Source: an uncultured Rhodospirillales bacterium (lineage in GTDB: Bacteria; Pseudomonadota; Alphaproteobacteria; Azospirillales; Azospirillaceae). Taken from it: a DNA stretch of 64,000 bases. A model generated the notes under the pieces. It was not told the DNA's origin, did no database searches, and was given only the letters and a program-made list of their open reading frames with translations. Numbering within the stretch: the first letter of the stretch is position 1; every line of letters begins with the position of its first letter. Positions 45,530 to 54,678 of the stretch are shown here, in pieces. The stretch lies in NCBI GenBank assembly GCA_903920145.1, contig CAIXKV010000216.1, positions 18,837 to 82,836 on the forward strand, in the 5' to 3' direction. The position numbers and the translations under genes are program-made.

Positions 45530-46836
45530 GGCTCGCCGGTATCAGGAGGCGCAATTCCGACCTCCATCAACAAAGGTCTCAACGTCGCTAAAGCGGTTAA
45601 GACCACTTGGCGATGGGCGGCGGTGACCCGTCCGGCGGCCTCGGCCAATTGGCGGCGGTGCTCGGAATCGGCTAACAGTCGCCCGACTTCGCCAGCAAGC
45701 GCGGCCCCATCCTCCACCGACACAGCGGCGCCGGCTTCGATCAATTGCGCCGCGATTTCCGCGAAATTGCCCATATGAGGGCCGAACACAAGAGCACAGC
45801 CCAATTGCGCCGGTTCAATAGGATTCTGGCCGCCATGAGGCACCAAAGAGCCGCCCACCCAGACTACGGGCGCCAAACGGTACAGAACGCCCATTTCACC
45901 GAGAGTATCGGCGATATAAATGTCATCCTGGCAGGTAGGCAGTGCTCCCTTGGATCGCTGGCTGGCGGTCAGGCCGTATTGAGTGGACAACAAGGCCTGA
46001 ATCTCTCCCCCGCGATGGGGATGGCGGGGCGCAATCATGGTCAACAGACCGGGAAACCGAGGCGCCAACGCCTTATGGACCGTTGCGGCAATGGCATCCT
46101 CTCCGGGATGGCCGCTGGCCAAAAGCCAAACAGGCCGGCAGGATAAGGCATGCGACAAGGCCGTAACAGCAGCATCAGCGGCAGGAGGCGGTTCGGAGGA
46201 GAATTTTAGATTGCCGGCCACCGTCACCGTCGTTGCTCCCAGGCCACGCAACCGCTCGGCATCAGCGGCGGTTTGAGCTAGGCACACGCGGAAAGCCCCG
46301 AGCAGCGGCCCGATAAAACCGGGAACATGACGCCAGCGCCGAAAAGATCGCTCAGACATGCGGGCATTGACCAACGCGGCGGGCAGGTGGCGGCGGCGAA
46401 TCTCCCACAGCATGTTCGGCCAGATTTCCGACTCGATCCACAGCGTCAAGTCAGGCCGCCAATGATCCAAGAACCGCGCGACATAGCCGGGCCGATCCAC
46501 CGGCACAAACTGGTGAAAAGCACCAACGGGAAGGCGCTGGGCCATCAATTGGGCCGATGTCACGGTGCCGGTGGTGACCAGAACGCGCAGTCGAGGCTCT
46601 GCCGCAATCAATCGGTTCACCAGAATCAGAATCGACAAGGATTCGCCAACGCTGGCAGCGTGAACCCACACCAAGGGGCCCGGCGGGCGGGGGCGCGAGG
46701 CCAAGCCTAACCGTTCGTCTTGGCGAATTGGGTCTTCTTTGCCCGCAAGACGGCGGCGGTGAAGGTAATATCTGATCACTGGCCCGCCCATCTGGGTCAG
46801 GCTGCGATAGACTGTTTGAAGCATACCAGTGGTCAT
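45526..46836 (-). CDS. waaA: 3-deoxy-D-manno-octulosonic acid transferase (Kdo transferase)
   Basis: A 436-residue GT30 enzyme that attaches Kdo to lipid IVA. It has an N-terminal membrane anchor region, VWVHAASVGE (catalytic Glu region), PVDRPGYVARFLDHWRPDL, WIESEIWPN, AGNLKF, ASGHPGED, APRHPHR and VWVGGSLVPHGGQNPIEPA. The C-terminal DTGEP-stop is encoded by a fragment identical to the end of the palindromic repeat. AGG shortly precedes the ATG at 46836; ATG 46824 is an alternative. Confidence 0.93.
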   Translation of the reverse strand: MTTGMLQTVYRSLTQMGGPVIRYYLHRRRLAGKEDPIRQDERLGLASRPRPPGPLVWVHAASVGESLSILILVNRLIAAEPRLRVLVTTGTVTSAQLMAQRLPVGAFHQFVPVDRPGYVARFLDHWRPDLTLWIESEIWPNMLWEIRRRHLPAALVNARMSERSFRRWRHVPGFIGPLLGAFRVCLAQTAADAERLRGLGATTVTVAGNLKFSSEPPPAADAAVTALSHALSCRPVWLLASGHPGEDAIAATVHKALAPRFPGLLTMIAPRHPHRGGEIQALLSTQYGLTASQRSKGALPTCQDDIYIADTLGEMGVLYRLAPVVWVGGSLVPHGGQNPIEPAQLGCALVFGPHMGNFAEIAAQLIEAGAAVSVEDGAALAGEVGRLLADSEHRRQLAEAAGRVTAAHRQVVLTALATLRPLLMEVGIAPPDTGEP

Positions 46837-46910
46837 ATACCTGTCGTTCGCCGGCTCTGTAAGACGCCCTCATGATCGCCGCACCCCTTTTTAGGGGTTT
46901 GCCGCCCTGT

Positions 46911-47978
46911 TCAGGAGGCAACGGCATCCGTATCGGTCGGCTCGGGCGGGCATGGGGCCGACCGTGTCGAACGAAAGGTGGTGAAAGGCTGAAGATTGCT
47001 GAGAAACTGCTCGGCTGAAGCTCGCCACGAGTATTTCAGGGCAAATTCCCGGCATCGTTCAGGAGATAGGGTCAGTGCGGTGCGCACCGCCCGCCCGAGA
47101 TCTGTATCGAGGCAACCAACATCGCTGGCGCCATCAATGACATCCAACGGACCCGCCACCGGATAGGCGGCAACCGGAACACCTGAGGCTAAAGCCTCCA
47201 ATAAGACCAAGCCAAAGGTATCGGTTCGCGATGGAAATACGAAAACATCGGCAGCCGCATAGTATTTGGCTAAGTCTTCTCCATGTTGGGCCCCAACGAA
47301 ACGCGCATGGGGATAGCGATTCTTTAATTCAGCCAGTTGCGGACCGGCGCCAACCACATATTTTGTACCCTCAATATCTAAGGATAGGAAAGCCTCGATG
47401 TTCTTTTCAACGGCTACTCGGCCAACATACATGGAAATCGGACGGGGATCGGTCAAGAAGGACTTGTCGCGCGGATGAAACAGATCAGTGTCGACGCCGC
47501 GCGTCCAATGACGGATGTTGGTGAAACCACGCGCCCGTAAGGCCTGTTCGATGGAGGCCGTGGCCACCATCACCGCCGCCGCCGGACGATGGAAGCGGCG
47601 CACCACGGCGTAGCTCAAAAAGAGCGGAATCGGGGCCCGGTCGCGGATATATTCCGGGAATCGGGTGTGATAGGCGGTGGTAAAGGGAATCCCGCGCTTC
47701 ATGCAGTAGCGCCGGGCGGCGTGGCCCAAGGGCCCTTCGGTGGCAATGTGAATGGCGTCAGGATCCATGGCGTCGATCAGCCGGCACAACTTGCGCCCCG
47801 CCGCGATCGCCAACCGGATTTCCGGATAGGTCGGCAAAGGCACCGTCCGAAACCGCTCCGGCCCGATCACTTCGACGGTGTGTCCCATCTTCTGCAATTC
47901 GTCGCGCACGGTGGCGATCGTTCGGACGACCCCGTTGACCTGTGGATACCAGGCATCGGTGACCACCAGAATGTTCAC
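46911..47978 (-). CDS. GT4-family glycosyltransferase
   Basis: A 355-residue retaining GT-B transferase. It starts at a GTG giving MNILVVTDAWYPQVNG, the classic N-terminus of this group; GTGA overlaps the stop of the upstream phosphoesterase by four bases. HIATEGPLGHAARR, YHTRFPEYI, YVGRVAVEKNIEAFL and PSRTDTFGLVLLEALASGVPV (the E-x7-E motif) mark the fold. Related proteins transfer hexoses to diacylglycerol or build lipid-linked glycans. Pairing with an LpxH-like phosphoesterase beside LPS genes suggests an envelope lipid role. Confidence 0.88.
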   Translation of the reverse strand: MNILVVTDAWYPQVNGVVRTIATVRDELQKMGHTVEVIGPERFRTVPLPTYPEIRLAIAAGRKLCRLIDAMDPDAIHIATEGPLGHAARRYCMKRGIPFTTAYHTRFPEYIRDRAPIPLFLSYAVVRRFHRPAAAVMVATASIEQALRARGFTNIRHWTRGVDTDLFHPRDKSFLTDPRPISMYVGRVAVEKNIEAFLSLDIEGTKYVVGAGPQLAELKNRYPHARFVGAQHGEDLAKYYAAADVFVFPSRTDTFGLVLLEALASGVPVAAYPVAGPLDVIDGASDVGCLDTDLGRAVRTALTLSPERCREFALKYSWRASAEQFLSNLQPFTTFRSTRSAPCPPEPTDTDAVAS

Positions 47979-48760
47979 GCCGCCGCCTTGATCGACCGCT
48001 GCCGAAGCACCTCCGCCCAATTGATGATCTCCAACTCCCCGGTCGCGTGCTCGACCAAGGCGGTGCAGGATTCTACCCAATCGCCGTCGTTGCAATACAG
48101 GATACCTTCCATGTTGCGTATCTCAGCCGTATGGATATGGCCGCAGATAACACCATCAACCTCGCGTCGCCGTGCCTCTTCGGCCAGCGCCGTTTCATAG
48201 TTTCCGATATACTCGACAGCCGATTTAGCCCGGTGCTTCAGATAGGCGGCAATCGACCAATATGTGAAGCCCAACTTACGACGAACAAAGTTAAGCCATG
48301 TATTAAGATAAAGCAGCATGACATAAGCGTGGTCGCCAATCAGCGCCAACCACTTCGCGTACTTAACCACCGCATCAAACTGATCTCCGTGGATCACTAA
48401 AAAACGCCGCCCATCCGCAGTTTGATGGACGATCTCATTGACCACCGTCACACCACCGAACTGGATGCCGACATATTCCCGAGCTGTTTCATCATGATTG
48501 CCCGGAATATAATAAACATTGACCCCTTTGCGCGCTCGTCGCAGGATCTTCTGAATAACATCATTGTGCGACTGCGGCCAATACCAATTCCGCTTTAAAC
48601 GCCAACCATCGACGATATCACCCACCAGATATAAGTATTCCGAATCGCTATACTTCAGGAAGTCGAGCAAATATTCAGCTTTACTGCCCCGCGTGCCCAA
48701 GTGGACGTCAGATATCCAAATCGAGCGATAGCTACGCTTCTCGGACAGAGGCTCCATCAA
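47975..48760 (-). CDS. LpxH-like metallophosphoesterase (UDP-diacylglucosamine hydrolase type)
   Basis: A 261-residue calcineurin-like phosphoesterase with WISDVHLGTRGSKAEYLLDF, LVGDIVDGW, YIPGNHDE, VIHGDQFD and ICGHIHTAEI, the LpxH-type arrangement. LpxH releases lipid X from UDP-2,3-diacylglucosamine; alphaproteobacteria often use LpxI instead, so this protein may have a related but different substrate. It is coupled to the downstream glycosyltransferase. The stretch 48761-48944 upstream shows no gene. Confidence 0.82.
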   Translation of the reverse strand: MMEPLSEKRSYRSIWISDVHLGTRGSKAEYLLDFLKYSDSEYLYLVGDIVDGWRLKRNWYWPQSHNDVIQKILRRARKGVNVYYIPGNHDETAREYVGIQFGGVTVVNEIVHQTADGRRFLVIHGDQFDAVVKYAKWLALIGDHAYVMLLYLNTWLNFVRRKLGFTYWSIAAYLKHRAKSAVEYIGNYETALAEEARRREVDGVICGHIHTAEIRNMEGILYCNDGDWVESCTALVEHATGELEIINWAEVLRQRSIKAAA

Positions 48761-48944
48761 CCGACTCCATTAGCGATCCGCAAAACATGGTGGCCTATAC
48801 CGCTAAAACGCCCCCTTGCCAATCGAGCCCACATCATCCCAAAGCAGGATTGATAAAAATTCTTAAAAGCATCACATCTCCATCCCGTAGCCGTAACAGG
48901 TTTGTCATTCCATTGCAAGGATGCGGCGTAACAGCTCGTAAGAC

Positions 48945-50291
48945 TCACAAACCGGCTATGGTCATGCCATCGATCCGAAGGGTCGGGGCATCGACACCAT
49001 AGCGAAACTCCAGATCGTTCGCGGGTTCCAGGTTTAGGAACATCTCTTTAAGATTGCCCGCCACCGTGATTTCACTGACGGGGTAGGCGAGTTCTCCATT
49101 TTCGATCCAAAAGCCCGTGGCGCCGCGACTGTAATCGCCGGTCAATCCGCTGACACCCATACCCATCATCTCGGTGACATAGAAACCGGACGGGATTTCG
49201 GCGATCAGCTCTTGGGGCGACTTGGAACCGGCCCCCATATAGAGATTGGCGGGTGAAGGCGTGGGAGGGGCCGAGGTTCCACGCGAAGCGTGGCCAGTGG
49301 TTTCCATCCCTAATTGGCGTGCGGAACGCAGATCCAAAAGCCAAGTGGTCAGTCGACCATCCTCGATCAGGCTCCGGCGCTGGACAGAGACGCCTTCGCC
49401 GTCAAAGGGTCGTGACCGCAGCCCACGACGAACAAACGGATCATCGATCACTGTGATTCCAGGGGCGAACACCACCTGGCCAAGCCGATCCTTCAGAAAG
49501 CTGGTACCGCGCGCGATGGATGGACCGCTGATCGCGCTGGAAAGATGGGACAACAGGCCGCGCGACACCCTGGGATCGTAAACCACCGGCACTTTCTGGC
49601 TTGAGACTTTGCGTGGATTGAGTCGGCGTACCGCCCGCTCACCGGCATTCCGACCAATCACGGCAGGAACGGGCAGGTCGGCAGCGTAGACCTTGGAGCC
49701 GAAATCATAATCCCGTTCCATGGCGGTGCCGGTGCCGGCCAGAACGGCCGTCGACAGGCTGAAGCGACTGATACTGTAGCCGCCGGAGAACCCGTTGGAC
49801 GCCGCCAGGGCCACACGGGAGGCGCTCCAGCCGGCATCGGCGCCTTCGGAATTGGTCACGCCCGGAACGGCCAAAGCCGCATCCTCGGTCTCGCGCGCCC
49901 GCTCGATCAGGGTTTCGGCGGTGGGTTCGGTGGGGTCGTAGATGTCCAGATCGGGCCAGCTCCGGGCCAACGCTCCCGGCTCGGCCAAGCCGCAAAATGG
50001 GTCTTCAGGGACCACGCGGGCCATGGCCACCGCCCGTTCCACCAACTCGGCCAGCATTTCGGGGCGGCGGTCGCTGGCCGACACGATGGCTTGACGCCGG
50101 CCAATGAACACGCGCAACCCCAGATCACCCGACTCGGCCCGCTCCACGGTCTCGGGTTTCCCCAAACGCAAAGACGCCGACAAACTGGCGGCGTTGTAGA
50201 GGACCGCGTCGGCGGCGTCGGCCCCGGCCACCAAGGCCTTTTCGATCAGGGCATGCAGCAGGTCGAGAGCATCGGCGTCGGCGGTCATCAC
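48945..50291 (-). CDS. pmbA: TldD/PmbA family protein
   Basis: A 448-residue PmbA (TldE). In partnership with TldD it forms a metalloprotease that matures peptides and degrades CcdA; PmbA itself lacks the HExxxH site, and none is seen here. Typical segments include FIGRRQAIVSASD, GFSGGYSISRFSLS, VPVVYDPRVSRGLLSHL, FDGEGVSVQRRSLIEDG, NLYMGAGSKS and GMGVSGLTGDYSRGATGFWIENGE. Two consecutive ATG codons are possible starts. It lies 82 bases after radC on the same strand. Confidence 0.94.
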   Translation of the reverse strand: MMTADADALDLLHALIEKALVAGADAADAVLYNAASLSASLRLGKPETVERAESGDLGLRVFIGRRQAIVSASDRRPEMLAELVERAVAMARVVPEDPFCGLAEPGALARSWPDLDIYDPTEPTAETLIERARETEDAALAVPGVTNSEGADAGWSASRVALAASNGFSGGYSISRFSLSTAVLAGTGTAMERDYDFGSKVYAADLPVPAVIGRNAGERAVRRLNPRKVSSQKVPVVYDPRVSRGLLSHLSSAISGPSIARGTSFLKDRLGQVVFAPGITVIDDPFVRRGLRSRPFDGEGVSVQRRSLIEDGRLTTWLLDLRSARQLGMETTGHASRGTSAPPTPSPANLYMGAGSKSPQELIAEIPSGFYVTEMMGMGVSGLTGDYSRGATGFWIENGELAYPVSEITVAGNLKEMFLNLEPANDLEFRYGVDAPTLRIDGMTIAGL

Positions 50292-50373
50292 GGGTCTCCG
50301 GTGGCTCGGGCGAAAGTGTAGCGGGACCGAACCAGTCCCGCCGTTGCTAGCGGATTAACAGTCGGACTGTGGG

Positions 50374-51129
50374 CTATAATAACCCCAGCGTCTTGAAACT
50401 GGTGGTTTTCCCACGCCCGATGATCAGATGGTCATGCACGGCGATGCCCAGCGCGGTGGCGGCACGGACCACTTCTTTGGTCAGAAAAATATCGTCACGG
50501 GACGGTGTGGGGTCTCCGGTCGGGTGGTTATGGACCAAAATCACCGCCTGAGCCCCCACCTCCAAAGCCCGTCGCACGATTTCACGGGGATAGGCCGGAG
50601 TGTGGTCAATGGTCCCGCGTTGCTGGACCTCATCTGAAATCAGCGCGTTCTTGCGATCCAGGAATAACAGCCGCAACTGCTCGGTGCTCTCGTGAGCCAT
50701 GGCCGCCTGACAGTAATTAACCAGGGTATCCCAGCTCGCCAACACAGGCCGGTTCATCACCTGCCCACGGGTCGCCCGTAATGCGGCGGCCCCCACCACG
50801 GTCAGAGCAGCAATGGTGGCGTCGCTAAAATGGAAGGCCTGGCGCAAGCGATCTGGAGGGGCCGTAACCAGGGCCCACAGGCTGCCGAACTCCTGGATCA
50901 ACGCCTTGGCCAACGGTTTGACGTCGCGTCGGGGCAGGGCCGAGAATAACAACAGCTCCACCAACTCGTAATCCTGAAGCCCATCGGCCCCCGTCCCCAA
51001 AAACCGCTGACGCAGCCGATCCCGGTGGCCGATATAGTGCGGCTGCGGCGAGGCAGTCGACTCGGTCGGCCCTTCCGGATCGGCTGCATCAGCGGAGCGG
51101 TGAGAGGACGAAGAGGGCGGCGCGGTCAC
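50374..51129 (-). CDS. radC: RadC/JAB-domain protein
   Basis: A 251-residue RadC-family protein. The N-terminal helix-hairpin-helix-like part reads HRDRLRQRFLGTGADGLQDYELVELLLF; the C-terminal JAMM metal site is VILVHNHPTGDPTPSRDD. Despite the name its role in DNA repair is not established; an isopeptidase or nuclease-like activity is possible. It starts 15 bases after map and belongs to the sfsA-map-radC order common in alphaproteobacteria. Confidence 0.93.
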   Translation of the reverse strand: MTAPPSSSSHRSADAADPEGPTESTASPQPHYIGHRDRLRQRFLGTGADGLQDYELVELLLFSALPRRDVKPLAKALIQEFGSLWALVTAPPDRLRQAFHFSDATIAALTVVGAAALRATRGQVMNRPVLASWDTLVNYCQAAMAHESTEQLRLLFLDRKNALISDEVQQRGTIDHTPAYPREIVRRALEVGAQAVILVHNHPTGDPTPSRDDIFLTKEVVRAATALGIAVHDHLIIGRGKTTSFKTLGLL

Positions 51130-51143
51130 AAGAAACGCCTCGG

Positions 51144-51962
51144 TCAGTAGGGCGGTTTGGTGAGTCCAGCGGGCGACACGGTGAAAATCTCACAGCCGTC
51201 CGACGTCACTCCGATGGAGTGTTCGAATTGGGCCGAAAGCGACTTATCCTTGGTCACCGCCGTCCAACCGTCGCTCAACACCTTGACCTCGAACCGACCG
51301 GCATTGATCATCGGTTCGATGGTAAAGAACATGCCTTCGCGCAGCGTCAGGCCGGTTCCGGGCTCGCCGTAATGCAAAACCGATGGCGCTTCGTGAAACG
51401 TCCGCCCCAATCCATGGCCGCAAAAATCCCGGACCACCGAAAAGCGATTGGTTTCGGCAAAGCGTTGAATGGCATGACCGACATCACCCAGGGTTGCGCC
51501 CGGTTTGACCTCTGCAATGCCTAACATCATCGCTTCATAGGTGACATCGATCAGACGGCGGGCCTTGAGAGTCACATTGGTTCCGGCCAGATACATCCGG
51601 CTACTGTCGCCGTACCAACCCTCCAGAATCGGCGTTACGTCGATATTCAGGATATCGCCATCATGAAGACGCTTCTCGCTGGGGATGCCGTGGCAAACGA
51701 CATGATTGATCGAAACGCAAGTGGCTTTGGGAAAGCCCCGGTATCCTAAAGGCGCCGGAATGGCCCCATGGTCACGGATGAATTGCTCGCACAGGCGATC
51801 AAGTTCGCCGGTCGAGACCCCCGGTTGCACATAGGGCGTAATGAAGTCGAGGGTGGCCGCAGCCAAACGACCAGCGGCCCGCATGCCCGCAAAATCTTCG
51901 GAGCTGTAAATGCGGATCGGTCGACCTTCGTCTTCCTGGTTTGTTGTCTGCGCCTGGTTCAT
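51144..51962 (-). CDS. map: Type I methionine aminopeptidase
   Basis: A 272-residue enzyme that removes the N-terminal Met from nascent proteins. The metal ligands are visible in NIDVTPILEGWYGDSSRMY (two Asp), GHGLGRTFHEAP (His), FFTIEPMI (Glu) and AQFEHSIGVT (Glu); YRGFPKATCVSINHVVCHG is a family signature. Slightly longer at the N-terminus than the E. coli enzyme. Confidence 0.95.
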   Translation of the reverse strand: MNQAQTTNQEDEGRPIRIYSSEDFAGMRAAGRLAAATLDFITPYVQPGVSTGELDRLCEQFIRDHGAIPAPLGYRGFPKATCVSINHVVCHGIPSEKRLHDGDILNIDVTPILEGWYGDSSRMYLAGTNVTLKARRLIDVTYEAMMLGIAEVKPGATLGDVGHAIQRFAETNRFSVVRDFCGHGLGRTFHEAPSVLHYGEPGTGLTLREGMFFTIEPMINAGRFEVKVLSDGWTAVTKDKSLSAQFEHSIGVTSDGCEIFTVSPAGLTKPPY

Positions 51963-52067
51963 GAGATCACTGGTGTCGTGGCAAAAGGGCAGGGGTTGGT
52001 TGCGGTCATTGTCTACAGGATATTAATATGCCAAAAGCTGCGGCCCGCAGTGCCGCAGCCCAGACAC

Positions 52068-52784
52068 TCACCACCCCGCAAAGGGCAGAGGCCGATCGAG
52101 TTCGATGCCGGTAACGGTAACCGTGCAGGCGTAACAATAAGCCTCCACCCCGGCGGCACGGGCATGATCGAGACCCACGGCATAAACCCTATCCAGGTCG
52201 TCGGCAATACGGAAGGTGTCACAGTCCGCGCGTTGAACAAGATAGAGCATCACGGCTCGTCCGCCAGAGGCGGCAACGGCACTTAACTCTTCCAGATGAC
52301 GCGCCCCCCGAGCCGTCGGACAGTCGGGGAACTCGGCAACTCGCCCACATCCGCGCATCGGACGGCGCAAATGGACGTTCTTGACCTCGACATAGCAGGG
52401 GGGACGGTCGTTGGCTTCCAACAGCAAATCAACCCGAGAGCCCTGACCATAACGGACCTCGCGGCGGCGGCGCGGATAGCCGATCAGTTCGGGAATACGA
52501 TCGGCAGCGATGGCTTCCGTGACAATCCGGTTGGGATGCAGGGTGTTGACCCCGACCAAGGTGCCATCGGCCTCGATCAGTTCCAGGGTCAAAGGATATT
52601 TGCGGTTGCGATTCGACGAGCGTGATAGCCACACCGCCGAACCCGGCTGGTCAAGCCCGATCATGGCGCCGGAATTCGGCACATGAACGGTTGTTGCTTC
52701 CCCATCCGCCAAGACCACATCGGCCAAAAACCGCTTATAGCGCCGAACCAAATGTCCCGAGAGGAGGGGGGCATCAAAATTCAT
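52068..52784 (-). CDS. sfsA: Sugar fermentation stimulation protein SfsA family
   Basis: A 238-residue Sfs[93 protein letters not shown] and AVMLYLVQR. The D..E..K arrangement resembles a PD-(D/E)xK nuclease fold. The physiological role is uncertain; it was first described as a DNA-binding activator of maltose genes. First gene of the sfsA-map-radC-pmbA run and divergent from arfB. Confidence 0.94.
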   Translation of the reverse strand: MNFDAPLLSGHLVRRYKRFLADVVLADGEATTVHVPNSGAMIGLDQPGSAVWLSRSSNRNRKYPLTLELIEADGTLVGVNTLHPNRIVTEAIAADRIPELIGYPRRRREVRYGQGSRVDLLLEANDRPPCYVEVKNVHLRRPMRGCGRVAEFPDCPTARGARHLEELSAVAASGGRAVMLYLVQRADCDTFRIADDLDRVYAVGLDHARAAGVEAYCYACTVTVTGIELDRPLPFAGW

Positions 52785-52928
52785 GGGTCAAAAGATCTCC
52801 CGGTTTCTTGCTTTTTGCGTGGGCATCGTCATTGTAGCCGGGAATCGCCTGCCAGGAGCAAGGAAGCCGTTCGCGGGGCAGAAGGGCAAGCGTCCGATCA
52901 TAGTCCCGCCAATCGGCGAAGGTCCGTC

Positions 52929-53348
52929 ATGATTCCGGTTACACGCAATATCACCCTCGACGACAATGAAATCGAGGAAACCTTCATTCGGGCTTCGGGT
53001 CCGGGCGGCCAGAATGTCAACAAGGTCTCAAGTGCGGTTCAGCTTCGGTTTGATGTCCGGCGCTCGCCCTCCCTATCCGGGCCGGTGCGTGAGCGGCTGG
53101 AACGCTTGGCTGGCCATCGCCTGACTCGCGAAGGCGTGTTGATTATCACGGCCCAACGCTTCCGAACCCAGGAGCGCAACCGCGAAGATGCTCTGGCCCG
53201 GCTGATCGACCTGATCCAGCAGGCTGCCGTGGCGCCAATCCTGCGGCGGCCCACCCGGCCCACCTTGGGCAGTCACAAACGCCGCCTCGAAGCCAAAGGC
53301 CAACGCTCCAGCGTCAAGAAGCTACGCAGTCCACCTCCAACGGAATAG
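52929..53348 (+). CDS. arfB: Alternative ribosome-rescue factor ArfB (peptidyl-tRNA hydrolase)
   Basis: A 139-residue release-factor-like protein with FIRASGPGGQNVNKVSSAVQLRF, carrying the catalytic GGQ, and a basic C-terminal tail (TLGSHKRRLEAKGQRSSVKK) that enters the mRNA channel of stalled ribosomes. It hydrolyses peptidyl-tRNA on ribosomes without a stop codon. The start at 52929 gives the usual short N-terminus; the frame is open upstream but does not resemble the family. Confidence 0.94.
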   Translation: MIPVTRNITLDDNEIEETFIRASGPGGQNVNKVSSAVQLRFDVRRSPSLSGPVRERLERLAGHRLTREGVLIITAQRFRTQERNREDALARLIDLIQQAAVAPILRRPTRPTLGSHKRRLEAKGQRSSVKKLRSPPPTE

Positions 53349-53514
53349 CCCCTTCTCACCGCCCGCCAACATCGTCCGTCATCGTCCGTCATACCAGCGA
53401 TCCGTGATTGATAAATTCTGTTTGAATAGCCGATGATCACTGGCCTATATCTTGCTTGAATCGGATCAGGATCGTTGACAGAGCGGCCATCACGAGGAAT
53501 GGCTTCAGGAGAAG

Positions 53515-54069
53515 ATGCAAATGGCGTTGGTGCAGTGGCATGAAGATTTGAGTGTTGGGATCGAGCTATTGGATCAGGATCATCGTTGCTTATTTTCGAT
53601 GTTGAACGAACTCTATGATGCCGTTCAATACGGAACCGAGGCCACCGTGATAACGTCTCTGCTGGATCGTTTGGTGCTCTATACACAAGATCATTTCAGA
53701 CATGAAGAGGCCTTGATGGCCGAATGCGGTTATCCTGATCTTATCAATCACCGCAGCGAACATAACCACTTAACCGCCAAAGTATCAGAGTTGCGGCAGC
53801 GGCTGACTGATCGAAGTCTGGAGTCTCTCAGTCTTGAACTTCTAGTGCTGTTCAAGACGTGGCTGACCTCGCATATCCGCATTTCTGATTTTCAGTATAG
53901 GCCCTATCTGACGGCTTGGCTCCAGAGCCGCAACGATGAAGCAACATCGGCGTCACTAGGTTTGATGCCAGAGCGATTGCCAAATGAACCCACAAGCCGA
54001 CTGGCAACCAGAGCTGACTCTTCGCTAGAATGCCCCATCGGTGGATGGGTGGCAAAGGGTGGCGCCTGA
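53515..54069 (+). CDS. Bacteriohemerythrin
   Basis: A 184-residue protein whose first 135 residues are a hemerythrin four-helix bundle with the di-iron ligand series: VGIELLDQDHRCLF (His), HFRHEEALM (His, Glu), HRSEHNHL (His) and SHIRISD (His, Asp). It binds O2 at a non-heme di-iron site and may carry, store or sense O2. The C-terminal 45 residues are a variable tail. Chemotactic Rhodospirillales often carry many such proteins. AGGAG supports a start at 53515 or the ATG two codons later. Confidence 0.9.
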   Translation: MQMALVQWHEDLSVGIELLDQDHRCLFSMLNELYDAVQYGTEATVITSLLDRLVLYTQDHFRHEEALMAECGYPDLINHRSEHNHLTAKVSELRQRLTDRSLESLSLELLVLFKTWLTSHIRISDFQYRPYLTAWLQSRNDEATSASLGLMPERLPNEPTSRLATRADSSLECPIGGWVAKGGA

Positions 54070-54092
54070 TCCGGCGCCGAAAGGGGGAAAAC

Positions 54093-54662
54093 GTGACGAT
54101 ACCAGCCCGTTTATTCGCGGTAACAATGGCAGCGATTCTGTCCGGGGTCTTGGCGGCCCCAGCGTGGGCGCAAATCTCTTTGCTGGCCCCTTCAGGGCTG
54201 ATAACGGCGGTTGGCGCCGGCGATGTCGACAAGGTCAAGAGCCTGCTGATTCACGGTGGCAAGCCCGATAGCACCGATATCGAGGGAACATCCGTTCTGA
54301 TTTTTGCCATCAAGGCCGACAACCCCGATATGGTGGCGGCTTTATTGGCGGGCGGCGCCCATGTTGGCATGCCCGATAAGCAGAGCAACACGCCCCTGAT
54401 CTGGGCCGCCGATGTCGGCGATCCGATTGTCGTCAAGCAGTTATTAGCAGCCAAGGCCAAGGTCAACCAAGAGAATCAGCAAGGTTTGACCCCCCTGATG
54501 GCAGCCGCCCGCAATGGCAGAATCGACGCGATGGAAGCTCTCTTGAAAGCCGGGGCCGCCGTCGACAAAAGCGATTACACAGGTCGCGATGCCATGGCCT
54601 GGGCGGCGGACAGTCGCACCCCGGCGGCAGCGGCTTTGTTGCGCCAGTTCGGCGCTCACTAA
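54093..54662 (+). CDS. Exported ankyrin-repeat protein
   Basis: A 189-residue protein starting at a GTG behind AAAGGGGGAAAA. The signal peptide runs to AWAQ. About four ankyrin repeats follow, such as VGAGDVDKVKSLLIHGGKP, SNTPLIWAADVGDPIVVKQL, GLTPLMAAARNGRIDAMEAL and GRDAMAWAADSRTPAAAALL. Periplasmic ankyrin proteins usually act as protein-binding scaffolds, sometimes near catalase or other oxygen-handling systems. It lies 23 bases after the hemerythrin gene and 16 before the CbiB-like gene. Confidence 0.85.
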   Translation: MTIPARLFAVTMAAILSGVLAAPAWAQISLLAPSGLITAVGAGDVDKVKSLLIHGGKPDSTDIEGTSVLIFAIKADNPDMVAALLAGGAHVGMPDKQSNTPLIWAADVGDPIVVKQLLAAKAKVNQENQQGLTPLMAAARNGRIDAMEALLKAGAAVDKSDYTGRDAMAWAADSRTPAAAALLRQFGAH

Positions 54663-54678
54663 CCCCGGTTATCCGCTC

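Noticed and set aside
44692..45591. Long + strand frame of about 300 codons opposite lpxK
   Set aside because: It is rich in Pro, Arg and Gln, as expected from the reverse of a GC-rich gene; lpxK on the other strand has clear motifs.
46886..46905. Short ACCCC/GGGGT hairpin between waaA and the GT4 gene as a terminator
   Set aside because: The stem is only five bases and lacks a T-run on the minus strand; the genes may be co-transcribed.
53391..53412. Possible further copy of the palindromic repeat (ATACCAGCGAT)
   Set aside because: Only 11 bases match copy 1 and no second hairpin arm is present. The adjacent CGTCCGTCAT tandem is short and may be unrelated.
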